Source: Caldisphaera sp. (lineage in GTDB: Archaea; Thermoproteota; Thermoprotei_A; Sulfolobales; Acidilobaceae). From it: a stretch of DNA of 41,044 nt. The position numbers were made by a program, and so were the translations under genes. Location of the stretch: positions 1 to 41,044 of the forward strand of contig PNIA01000003.1 of NCBI GenBank assembly GCA_002877855.1, written 5' to 3'. This document shows, one piece after another, positions 26,053 through 33,808 of this stretch. The notes under the pieces are model-generated. The model searched no databases and had not been told where the DNA came from. It saw only the letters and a program-made list of their open reading frames with translations. Every line of letters starts with the position of its first letter. Positions within the stretch are counted from its first letter, which is position 1.

Positions 26053-26543
26053 GAAGCATCACCTCTCTTAGAAATGCTAATAGCTTCTACCAATGTAGCG
26101 GCTTGAGCTATTAATATCAAGGCAACAACGGGAAAATAATGATCCAATAGCCCTTGGGCAGCTTGCGAAGGGCTGACGTATGATGGATATGTATATAAAT
26201 TATATAACCTACCTCCAATTAATATTAAGGCTATAGATATAGCAAGAGAAGTTCCAACAATAAAGCCTAAGAAAGACTCTTTTGTTTCCCTCCCTCTTGA
26301 TCCTACCATAGATATTGCTATTATAATGAACATAACAGCTGCACCTACATAAATCAAAACCTGGAATGCTGCAACAATACCATATCCTATTAAAGCAAGA
26401 AGAGCTGCAATTATAGATGCCAGCACAGCTAACATAGAGCTCGAATAAACCAAATCCTTAGTCTTAATTACAAAATATGAAGCAACAATAGATGCTATGC
26501 CCAATATGATAGCAAATAAAGGCATTGAAACATAAACGCTCAT
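26049..26543 (-). CDS. nuoJ: Complex I subunit NuoJ
   Basis: A membrane subunit of 164 residues with five helices. 'AAFQVLIYVGAAVMFIIIAIS' includes the conserved Tyr-containing helix 3 ('vq.liYvGAi.vL..f.i', quoted in part) whose pi-bulge is part of the coupling path. ATG 26543 overlaps the nuoI stop by four bases, with GGAGGTG seven bases upstream. Confidence 0.9.
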   Translation of the reverse strand: MSVYVSMPLFAIILGIASIVASYFVIKTKDLVYSSSMLAVLASIIAALLALIGYGIVAAFQVLIYVGAAVMFIIIAISMVGSRGRETKESFLGFIVGTSLAISIALILIGGRLYNLYTYPSYVSPSQAAQGLLDHYFPVVALILIAQAATLVEAISISKRGDAS

Positions 26544-27169
26544 TTTGCTGCACCTCCTTGAGCAGTTTCGCTTTGTTTAGATTGTTTTTGCTCTTGTTGT
26601 GTGCTCTGAGCAGGCTGCTCCTTTTCTAGTTCTTCTTTATATGGTAATTTTACCAAACCTCTTTTTTCATCAAAGTAATATTTTACAGGTATACCTTCTT
26701 TAGCAGTAATATTTTCAGGCTCCTTTTCAAAGTCATCCAAAGATAGTATCATATCTTCCATGTTTTTATACACTAAATCATGATATGGAACATGATATAG
26801 TGCCTCTGTAGGGCAGACATCAACACAATATCCACAAAAGATACATCTATTATAATTGATAACTGGGAACTTTTTTACCATTTCCTTCTTTAATCTTTTA
26901 TCAAATACCTTAACAGATAACATTTTCATTGCTCTTGCTGGACAAATTCTTGCACATGATGAGCAACTGATGCACAAGTCCTGGATTAAAACTATAAACC
27001 CTCTATATCCTTGAGTAAGCTTTATGAATTCATGAGGATATAATAAAGTAATTCTATTAGGATCGAAAAAGTACTTCAATCCCATAGAAAGGGCTCCAAT
27101 ATTACCTGCAAAAACCCTACCTAGTGGATTAACTTTAGGATTCTTTTTTAATGAAACCTTTGCTGGCAT
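26540..27169 (-). CDS. nuoI: Complex I subunit NuoI, two [4Fe-4S] ferredoxin-like
   Basis: This peripheral-arm subunit carries clusters N6a and N6b. The cysteine motifs are CISCSSCARICP (Cys66, 69, 72, 76) and CIFCGYCVDVCP (Cys109, 112, 115, 119). The last about 30 residues form a Gln/Ser/Glu-rich, low-complexity tail (EQPAQSTQQEQKQSKQSE) not seen in typical NuoI. Start is ATG 27169 with GAGGTGA six bases upstream. With NuoB it would carry electrons to the quinone site. No NuoEFG genes are present in this operon to feed it. Confidence 0.95.
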   Translation of the reverse strand: MPAKVSLKKNPKVNPLGRVFAGNIGALSMGLKYFFDPNRITLLYPHEFIKLTQGYRGFIVLIQDLCISCSSCARICPARAMKMLSVKVFDKRLKKEMVKKFPVINYNRCIFCGYCVDVCPTEALYHVPYHDLVYKNMEDMILSLDDFEKEPENITAKEGIPVKYYFDEKRGLVKLPYKEELEKEQPAQSTQQEQKQSKQSETAQGGAAK

Positions 27170-27180
27170 AAACTTTCACC

Positions 27181-28227
27181 TCAAATTATAATACCAAAAT
27201 AGGCCTCTGCTAGGCCTATTCCAAATGCAACTAATGCCAATGGAATTAATATTTCCCAGGCTATCCCTAAGGCTTGATCCATTCTATATCTACCATAAAC
27301 TGTTCTTAGGAAGCTCATAATTGCCATAACTATTAATGCCTTTATTGATACTATTAAGCTTGGAACAAAGTAACCAGTTATTATTCCGGGTGTTGGATGA
27401 TATGGTGCCCATCCACCAAGAAACACCAATACCATTAATACACTAAAAACCCATCTTCTTATGTAAGCCCCTCCCATGTTTAGCCCGTATAATAAACCTG
27501 TATACTCAGTGTATGGCCCTGCTACTATCTCACTTTCTGAGTCTGGAATTTCGAATGGAAAACCGCTTGTAGACATTAATATTGCAATAAATACAACAAG
27601 CAAAGCAATGGGATTTAAAAGACCTAGCCACTTACCGCTCATTTGAGTATTTACGATACTTACCATATTAAATGTATGGGTCATAGCAGCAACAGTTAAA
27701 AATCCTAATACAGCTATTAACTCATAGGCAGTTATAATAAATGATTCTCTAACACCTCCAACCAAAGAGAATTTGTTATTACTGGCCCATGACATAATTA
27801 TAACAAATAATGGAGATAATGTACTTATTGCAACAGCTATTAATAAGCTATAACCCATGGGTATTGGGAAATATGGTTTTACAGAAGTTAATGGAATTGC
27901 TTCCAACGGCATCAAAGATAAAATTATCATCACTATAGGTGATAATATATATGGCAATTGATCAACAGTTTCAGGGACTATTATTTCCTGCAATGCATAT
28001 CTAGTTAAATCTGCAACCAATTGTATAGCTCCACCAATTTTTGGAGCTATTTCCCACGGGCCGTATCTCATTTGGACAAATGCTGCTGCTTTTCTTTCAA
28101 ACCAAATTATAAACAATGCAACCAGCAATGCTGCTATTAAACCAGGAATAATCAAAAATTGATACACAGGAGGGTAAAATATTATATCATCAATAATAAC
28201 TTTATAAACTAAATACCATACATTCAT
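27181..28227 (-). CDS. nuoH: Complex I subunit NuoH
   Basis: This membrane subunit of about 348 residues and eight helices forms part of the quinone cavity. Family motifs are 'FIIWFERKAAAFVQMRYGP' (ERK..A..Q.R.GP), 'PFEIPDSESEIVAGPYTEYT' (Glu-rich loop facing quinone) and 'YGRYRMDQ' near the C-terminus. GTG 28236 is in frame, but ATG 28227 lies four bases after AGGTGAT, whose TGA is the nuoD stop. Confidence 0.95.
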   Translation of the reverse strand: MNVWYLVYKVIIDDIIFYPPVYQFLIIPGLIAALLVALFIIWFERKAAAFVQMRYGPWEIAPKIGGAIQLVADLTRYALQEIIVPETVDQLPYILSPIVMIILSLMPLEAIPLTSVKPYFPIPMGYSLLIAVAISTLSPLFVIIMSWASNNKFSLVGGVRESFIITAYELIAVLGFLTVAAMTHTFNMVSIVNTQMSGKWLGLLNPIALLVVFIAILMSTSGFPFEIPDSESEIVAGPYTEYTGLLYGLNMGGAYIRRWVFSVLMVLVFLGGWAPYHPTPGIITGYFVPSLIVSIKALIVMAIMSFLRTVYGRYRMDQALGIAWEILIPLALVAFGIGLAEAYFGIII

Positions 28228-28232
28228 CTTAA

Positions 28233-29486
28233 TCACCTATCAAATTCCGGAGGGAAATAATCAAAACTACCATATATTGCTGGTAAGTCCATTAATCTGT
28301 GACCTGGCATCAGATATTTAAAAGCAATTACATTTCTAAACGATGGAGTCACAGCTCTTACTCTATATGGCACATCCTTGCCATCGCTTTCAACATAATA
28401 TACGTATTCACCTCTGCCCCCTTCTACTCTTGCAAAAGCCTTACCCGGAGGGACCTTTAATGTTGCAAACAATGGCATTAACTTTATCCTATATTTTCCT
28501 GCATATTTTATTTGACCAGAGTATACATCTTTATAAAGCTTAGGTGCTGTCTTCCAAAACTTATCATGCATAAAGTTATCTCTTGGATGTTTTTCTAACC
28601 ATGTAACAGCTTGATCTATTATATTTAAACTTTGTCTTATCTCTTCAACCCTCATCCAAGCCCTAGCTAACGAATCTCCTTCCTCAAAAACTGGAATTTC
28701 AAAGTCTAATTCATTATATACTTCGTAAGGGTCATTTAATCTAACATCGTATTTAACACCGCTTGCCCTTAAATTAGGTCCTACTATACCAAGCTCTGTT
28801 GCCAAATTCTTTGACATCACTCCTACATTTTCTAATCTACTTCTTATATTTGGATTATTAAGAAATATCTTTGCATATTCATAAAGCCTGTTTCTCATAT
28901 ATTTTGTTGCCTTTCTAGCCCCTTCTGGAAAATCGTCTGGCATATCCCTTCTAACTCCTCCAAATACTGGATACGTATGTGTTAGTCTAGCCCCAGTTAA
29001 TTGCTCTGCCAATTCAATAAAGATCTCTCTATCGCCAAATGCCCACATATATAAGGTTGAATGACCCAAGAACACACCAAATATTCCCATACCATAGAGA
29101 TGGCTTGCAATTCTATTAATTTCACACAATAAAGTTCTTAAATATTTAGCTCTTATAGGTGGTTCTGTACCAAGTAATTTTTCAACAGCTTCAACATATG
29201 GTAATGTCGTATTGCATGCATCCAATATAGCCATCCTTTCAAATAATGGAATATTTTTAATCCAATCCCTTCCTTCTGCAAGCTTTTCCATGGTTCTATG
29301 AACAAATCCAATATCTGGGTCTACTTTAACCATAACATCTCCATCTACTTCTACCACAATTCTCATATGTCCAGATCCTGGATGAGCTGGACCTATATAA
29401 ACTTCGTATGTGCTTTTTGAAAGCTGACTAACTTCCATACCTGGTAAATGAGATAACTCTCCTCCTTTAGAGGTTTCTGCTTCCAT
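28233..29486 (-). CDS. nuoD: Complex I subunit NuoD (49-kDa type)
   Basis: This encodes about 417 residues related to the large subunit of NiFe hydrogenases, which with NuoB encloses the quinone-reduction site. 'PDIGFVHRTMEKL' is the conserved HRG/TxEK region, 'RIASHLYGMG' the helix of the central bundle, and the ending 'IYGSFDYFPPEFDR' matches the family C-terminus. Two quinone-site positions differ from well-studied enzymes: HPxxHG reads HPGSGH, and 'R-M-D-Y-L-H' reads R-M-A-I-L-D, so Ile replaces the Tyr. ATG 29498 is in frame, but ATG 29486 lies six bases after GGTGG and is preferred. It is separate from nuoC, unlike fused NuoCD proteins. Confidence 0.95.
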   Translation of the reverse strand: MEAETSKGGELSHLPGMEVSQLSKSTYEVYIGPAHPGSGHMRIVVEVDGDVMVKVDPDIGFVHRTMEKLAEGRDWIKNIPLFERMAILDACNTTLPYVEAVEKLLGTEPPIRAKYLRTLLCEINRIASHLYGMGIFGVFLGHSTLYMWAFGDREIFIELAEQLTGARLTHTYPVFGGVRRDMPDDFPEGARKATKYMRNRLYEYAKIFLNNPNIRSRLENVGVMSKNLATELGIVGPNLRASGVKYDVRLNDPYEVYNELDFEIPVFEEGDSLARAWMRVEEIRQSLNIIDQAVTWLEKHPRDNFMHDKFWKTAPKLYKDVYSGQIKYAGKYRIKLMPLFATLKVPPGKAFARVEGGRGEYVYYVESDGKDVPYRVRAVTPSFRNVIAFKYLMPGHRLMDLPAIYGSFDYFPPEFDR

Positions 29487-29488
29487 TT

Positions 29489-29995
29489 TTACCACCATTT
29501 ATTAGCATTATATCCTGCATAATCAGTTTCTATGTTATCACTTTCTTCCTTTACCACAAAGTCCTTTCTTAATGGCTTTAATGCAGCAACTACTGGAGTT
29601 AAAAGCAATAGACGTAAATCAGGATGATTATCAAAAACAATTCCGAAAAATTCATATACTTCTCTTTCTTGGAATTCCGCGCTTACCCAAATTCTTGATA
29701 AACTTGGTATATGGGGATTATCTCTGCTAATAATAGAGGATAAACCCAAAATATATTTAGATAGATCTTCATTCAAAAAGCTAGAAATGTGATATGTTAC
29801 TTTAAACTGCTTTTTTGCAATATAATCAACTGCAGTTACAGATTTTACATGATCAAATCCAGCTTCTTTAAGCTTTTTTGCAGATTCAACTAGCTTTTCA
29901 ACAGGTACTATTATATCGATATAGCCCTTATTTTCTTCTATACTAACAATATTATCCTTTAAAATATTTTTAATCATATCTTGTACTGAGATCAA
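29489..29995 (-). CDS. nuoC: Complex I subunit NuoC (30-kDa type)
   Basis: A peripheral-arm subunit of about 168 residues. The family block 'EFQEREVYEFFGIVFDNHPD' followed by 'LRLLLLTP' and 'PLRKDF' is present near the C-terminus. GTG 30004 is in frame, but GAGGTGA is followed five bases later by TTG 29995, so that GTG is probably part of the ribosome binding site. It overlaps the end of nuoB by about 26 bases. Confidence 0.92.
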   Translation of the reverse strand: MISVQDMIKNILKDNIVSIEENKGYIDIIVPVEKLVESAKKLKEAGFDHVKSVTAVDYIAKKQFKVTYHISSFLNEDLSKYILGLSSIISRDNPHIPSLSRIWVSAEFQEREVYEFFGIVFDNHPDLRLLLLTPVVAALKPLRKDFVVKEESDNIETDYAGYNANKWW

Positions 29996-30608
29996 CTTTT
30001 TCACCTCTCCAACTGCACAAATCTTCTTTTGGTATAATATTCTTCATATCCTCACGCTTTGATTCAATAACCCATTTAGATGCAACTGATTTATTTCTTA
30101 AAAGTCTTTGTAATTCAACAATAGCTCTTGCAACTGCTTCTGGTCTTGGCGGGCAACCTGGTATATACACATCTATTGGAATTACTTGCCAAGGCCTAAC
30201 TAAATTATAACTATTATAGAAAATACCCCCATCTAAGGCACAAGCTCCCATTGCTACAGCAAACTTAGGATATGGCATCTGATCCCATGTTATTCTAACT
30301 GAACATGCCATCTTTTTAGTTACTGTACCTTCTACAATTATCAAATTCGTCTGCCTTGGACTGACCCATGGAAGAGATCCATATCTCTCATTATCAAACC
30401 TAGGTCCCCAAGCAGCTCCAATCTCACATCCACAACAACTTGTCATTAAGTGAACAGGCCATAGACTAAATGCATTAGCCCAATCAATCATTTTACCAAT
30501 AGAGCCTTTAAGTAACATTTCTTTCGCGCTTTGTGCAACTGTATCTAAATCACCATAAAATACATTCAATCTTTCCTCATTCTTTTCTTTATCATCATCC
30601 TTAACCAT
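29970..30608 (-). CDS. nuoB: Complex I subunit NuoB (PSST type)
   Basis: This encodes 212 residues and carries the terminal cluster N2 next to the quinone site. The four expected ligands are the Cys pair in 'TSCCGCEIGAAW' (Cys58, Cys59), Cys123 in 'MGACALDGG' and Cys152 in 'YIPGCPPRPEA'. An extra Cys61 directly follows the tandem pair (CCGCE instead of the more common CCGIE). Start is ATG 30608 with AGGTGAT six bases upstream. The C-terminal about 45 residues are a charged extension. Confidence 0.95.
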   Translation of the reverse strand: MVKDDDKEKNEERLNVFYGDLDTVAQSAKEMLLKGSIGKMIDWANAFSLWPVHLMTSCCGCEIGAAWGPRFDNERYGSLPWVSPRQTNLIIVEGTVTKKMACSVRITWDQMPYPKFAVAMGACALDGGIFYNSYNLVRPWQVIPIDVYIPGCPPRPEAVARAIVELQRLLRNKSVASKWVIESKREDMKNIIPKEDLCSWRGEKVDLSTRYD

Positions 30609-30619
30609 ATAAAATCACC

Positions 30620-31096
30620 TTAACCAAACATCCAATTCTTAACACGTTTCGCCTCATATGCAGCATAGGCTAACAAAGGAGCAAAAACCAAAATCAATAC
30701 TAGATATAACAAAATAGTTTTAGATATTAACTCTTTTGGAGAAACAGCTATAAAGGTTAAAAGAACTACAGCGGGTTCCATAGCTAAAAACATAATTAAA
30801 TAACCAAAGTATTGAAAAGTCATTCTACCTTTTCCAACACCTTTTGGAGGGTTGGAGGACTCGAATGGAACCTTCTTATATGGCTCTGTCTTCTCTATTT
30901 CATAGCTTGCTTTTAATAACCATTTTAATAAGTATATTACGGCAACAAGGAGCAATAATACTAATATAGGAACTATAATCATTGCGTTTGCTGCCAACAC
31001 GAGCGGATTATAGGCGATTGACAAATGGATTTCACCTTCCGCATATTTAAAAGAATTAGTAGCTTTATTTATTCTTTTTGCCTTAAACTCATACAT
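30620..31096 (-). CDS. nuoA: Complex I subunit NuoA
   Basis: The first gene of the nuo operon, 158 residues with three membrane helices. 'EKTEPYKKVPFESSNPPKGV' is the cytoplasmic loop matching the family's 'Y ECG..P' quinone-cavity loop, but Ser replaces the loop Cys (FESSNP). 'RMTFQYFGYLIMFLAMEPAVVLL' (in part) holds the conserved acidic helix. An N-terminal stretch of about 30 mostly polar residues precedes the first helix and is longer than usual. Start ATG 31096 follows AAGG closely. Confidence 0.9.
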   Translation of the reverse strand: MYEFKAKRINKATNSFKYAEGEIHLSIAYNPLVLAANAMIIVPILVLLLLVAVIYLLKWLLKASYEIEKTEPYKKVPFESSNPPKGVGKGRMTFQYFGYLIMFLAMEPAVVLLTFIAVSPKELISKTILLYLVLILVFAPLLAYAAYEAKRVKNWMFG

Positions 31097-31124
31097 AAAA
31101 CCTTTTATTTAGTTTTTTATTTTT

Positions 31125-31133
31125 TATTTTAAA
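31125..31133 (-). promoter_or_regulatory. Probable TATA box of the nuo operon
   Basis: The minus strand reads TTTAAAATA about 30 bases upstream of the nuoA ATG, suggesting a short or absent leader. The region between nuoA and the divergent prefoldin gene (31097-31222) is very AT-rich, and the plus strand has a second candidate, CTTATTTAAAC near 31170-31180, for the prefoldin gene. Confidence 0.45.
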
Positions 31134-31222
31134 CGTTATTTTGAAATAAAAAATTTAATAAAAATCTTGCTTATTTAAACATAAAAACGATACCTTTTAC
31201 CTAAAAAGTAGGGGTAGAAGCT

Positions 31223-31612
31223 TTGGTTGAAAAAATACCACCAGAAGCGGAAGCAAAATATAATAAATACTTACAGCTTAGAGATACGTATAATGTAATA
31301 GTTCAAGAAAGGATGAATGCTGAATCGTCATTAGGTGAAATAGAAAAAGTATTGGAAAAGCTTAAATCATTAACAGATGATACAGAACTATTTAAAATGA
31401 CAGGATTCGTTTTAGTAAAAAGCAAAAAGGAGGACTTATTAAAAGAACTAGAAGGAAAAAAGGAAGACCTAGAATTAAGAATTAAAGCACTTAAAAACCA
31501 GGAAGCAATGGTAAAAGATCAAATTGATAGATTGACATCAGAATTAAGACAGCTTCTATCAGGAATAACAGGCCCTTCAACTGGGAAAACAACAATAGGT
31601 GGAGGAGCATAA
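31223..31612 (+). CDS. pfdB: Prefoldin subunit beta
   Basis: This encodes 129 residues of the hexameric chaperone that hands unfolded proteins to the thermosome. It is almost wholly a helical hairpin: coiled coil at about 5-50, beta-hairpin 'ELFKMTGFVLVKSKKEDLL' and a second coiled coil at about 65-115. This is the beta-prefoldin pattern with one hairpin. The tail is Gly/Thr-rich. TTG 31223 is chosen because GGGGT lies seven bases upstream. It leads the plus-strand group through 34515. Confidence 0.93.
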   Translation: MVEKIPPEAEAKYNKYLQLRDTYNVIVQERMNAESSLGEIEKVLEKLKSLTDDTELFKMTGFVLVKSKKEDLLKELEGKKEDLELRIKALKNQEAMVKDQIDRLTSELRQLLSGITGPSTGKTTIGGGA

Positions 31613-31628
31613 AAATTAGTGAATTGGT

Positions 31629-32645
31629 TTGCCTGTAAGTAATTCCAATAATTTTCTTAAAGATTTTTTAAATTTGATTAAAAATAAAAATGTTTTAATA
31701 ACATCGCATTATAACTCAGATATAGACTCATTAGCATCTGCACTAATACTGCAAAGCATTTGCAAAAAATTTGGCAAAAAATGCTGCATTTATTTTAAGA
31801 ACTTATCTAAGGAGGCAGATTATGCAATAAAAGAATTAAACATTAAAATAGAAAACTGTGATAATATAAGCTATGATGTAATAATCATATTAGATGTAGC
31901 AAATCCTGTTCAATTAAAAGGATTAGAAGAAATTCTAAATAAGGTTAAGATAAAAATCCAAATAGATCATCATAAAGAAGGTGAACTTTATAAAATTATG
32001 GATTTATATTATATAGATAAAGAGGCCACATCTACTACAGAAATTATAACAAACTTCGCTAAAGGATTGGCAATTAATTTTTACGAAAATATAGCTACAT
32101 TAGGAATTTTAGGTATATTGTTTGATAGCAACAAACTTGAAAGAGCCAATAAAAATACATTCTATGATATTATATATCTATTAGAACAAAATGCAAATTA
32201 TAATAATGCAAGAAACATATTTAACAAGATAGTTAGCTCACTTGAGGATGACTTTTCGAATAGGATGGCCAGACTAAAAGGATTATCACGAGCAACTTTA
32301 GGCAAAGCGTGCAAAGATTTAATATTAGCTTTAACTGAAATAGGATCATTTGAATCGGAAGTATCTAGAAGTTTAATATTAAACGGAGCAGATGTTGCTA
32401 TAACAATCAATAGGTCTGTCCCTACAAGAATATCTATCAGAGCTTCAGAGAGAGCTCTATTGAAAAAAATTGATGCATCAAAAATTTCAAAACTAATTGG
32501 AGAAAAATTTGATGGTGAAGGTGGTGGACATAAAGGGGCTGGGATAGTAACCTTAAAAGGAATTGTAGAGAAGGAAAAAGTTTTCAACTATGCTATGCAA
32601 TTAATTAATAATGAATGTAAGAGCAGTGAATCCAAAGATGGATGA
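31629..32645 (+). CDS. DHH/DHHA1 family phosphoesterase
   Basis: This encodes 338 residues with the manganese-binding motifs of DHH phosphoesterases: 'SHYNSDIDSLASA' (His27, Asp31, Asp33), 'IIILDVANP', the DHH triad in 'QIDHHKEG', and the DHHA1 substrate motif 'GEGGGHKGAGIV' near the C-terminus. Relatives include RecJ-like exonucleases and oligonucleotide phosphodiesterases; the nearest role is probably hydrolysis of short nucleic acids or cyclic dinucleotide products, which sequence alone does not settle. Start TTG 31629 follows GTGA by six bases. Its stop overlaps the XPF start. Confidence 0.85.
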   Translation: MPVSNSNNFLKDFLNLIKNKNVLITSHYNSDIDSLASALILQSICKKFGKKCCIYFKNLSKEADYAIKELNIKIENCDNISYDVIIILDVANPVQLKGLEEILNKVKIKIQIDHHKEGELYKIMDLYYIDKEATSTTEIITNFAKGLAINFYENIATLGILGILFDSNKLERANKNTFYDIIYLLEQNANYNNARNIFNKIVSSLEDDFSNRMARLKGLSRATLGKACKDLILALTEIGSFESEVSRSLILNGADVAITINRSVPTRISIRASERALLKKIDASKISKLIGEKFDGEGGGHKGAGIVTLKGIVEKEKVFNYAMQLINNECKSSESKDG

Positions 32646-33375
32646 AATAAAGAAGCTAAGAGTCTATGCAGATACAAGAGAAGAACAATCAGGTATACCA
32701 AGGATTTTAGAGTCTTATGGTATAATAGTGATAAGAAGGCAATTAGAAGAGGGTGACTATATAATTCCAGACATGGTAATAATTGAAAGGAAAAGCTCCT
32801 ATGATTTTATAAAATCTTTATTTGACGGAAGGCTGTTTGATCAAGCAAAAAGGTTATATCAAAAATATCAAAATATAATATACATAGTTGAAGGTGATTT
32901 TAAAAAAGTCATACTCTCGTGGGAAAATAGAGAAAAACAAATAGAATCGGCTTTGATTTCTTTAATAATAGATTTTAATGTAAAAATTTTATGGAGCATA
33001 GATACGCAGTCTACAGCCAATTATATCGTTGCTATTTTAAAAAAATCTTTATCAAATAAAGAATCTGCAGGAGACTTCATAATCCATAAAAAACCAAAAA
33101 TAGATGAAAATAGGGAATGGCAACTTTATATAATTCAATCTTTTCCAGGTGTTGGAGATAAAACCGCAGAAAAGATACTGGATCATTTTGGTACTTTAGA
33201 AAAATTTTTTAATTCTAGCATTGCAGAGTTATCTAAAATAATAGGAGAAAAGAAGGCATCTAAAATTAAAGAACTAATGAAATTACCGTACAATAGAGAT
33301 ATCAAAAGCTCAAATACATTAGAAAGTTTTTATAAAAAAGATGAGCCCAATGAAAGCAAGAGAAATAAGCACTAA
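32638..33375 (+). CDS. xpf: XPF/ERCC4-type structure-specific nuclease
   Basis: This is the short crenarchaeal XPF of about 245 residues: a nuclease domain followed by tandem helix-hairpin-helix, with no helicase. Active-site residues are visible in 'VYADTREEQSG', 'LEEGDYIIPD' and 'IIERKSSYDF' (the GDxnERKx3D signature). The (HhH)2 domain contains 'SFPGVGDKTAEKILDHFG' and 'IIGEKKASKI'. It cuts branched or flap DNA in repair and, in Sulfolobus, needs PCNA. Near the C-terminus 'SNTLESFY' fits a degenerate PCNA-interacting box. ATG 32611 is in frame, but ATG 32638 fits the family N-terminus and has GTGA upstream. Confidence 0.92.
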   Translation: MDEIKKLRVYADTREEQSGIPRILESYGIIVIRRQLEEGDYIIPDMVIIERKSSYDFIKSLFDGRLFDQAKRLYQKYQNIIYIVEGDFKKVILSWENREKQIESALISLIIDFNVKILWSIDTQSTANYIVAILKKSLSNKESAGDFIIHKKPKIDENREWQLYIIQSFPGVGDKTAEKILDHFGTLEKFFNSSIAELSKIIGEKKASKIKELMKLPYNRDIKSSNTLESFYKKDEPNESKRNKH

Positions 33376-33808
33376 ATGGTACGTATTTAATGCACATGGT
33401 CATAAAAATATAAAAGCTACACATAAAACAACCTTCGAAATAACAAAAGATGAAGATCTAACACCTAGAGGGGATTGCATAATAGCAGTTAAATCAGAGA
33501 AAGCAGCCCAAGATCTTCCATATTGGTTAATCAATGAAATAAAAAATGATAACACACTAATATTAGCTATTTTATGTTCAAAAAATATTTGCGATAGCAT
33601 AATAGGATATGGCAGTAAAAACCTATTGCTTAATGATAAAAATAAAATAATTTTCAGGAAAAGCAATTATATAGAAGGGTCAACAATTATGATAAAAAGC
33701 AATAAAGCAGCCATTGATATAAATCGTAAACTAATAGAAGATCTAAGAAATGAACAATTGCTAACTGTTATGATAACAGCCATGACTTTTAAAGGAGATA
33801 AGCTATGA
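33341..33808 (+). CDS. DUF371 family protein
   Basis: This encodes 155 residues matching the archaeal DUF371 family (PF04027): 'GHKNIKATHKTTFEITKDED' and 'LTPRGDCIIAVKSEKAAQDL' near the N-terminus, then 'KIIFRKSNYIEGSTIMIKSN' and 'KAAIDINRKLIEDL'. No function is known. ATG 33341 is used; ATG 33350 is also possible. It overlaps XPF by about 35 bases and the JAMM-motif gene by four, so the three are probably translated from one transcript. Confidence 0.85.
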   Translation: MSPMKAREISTKWYVFNAHGHKNIKATHKTTFEITKDEDLTPRGDCIIAVKSEKAAQDLPYWLINEIKNDNTLILAILCSKNICDSIIGYGSKNLLLNDKNKIIFRKSNYIEGSTIMIKSNKAAIDINRKLIEDLRNEQLLTVMITAMTFKGDKL

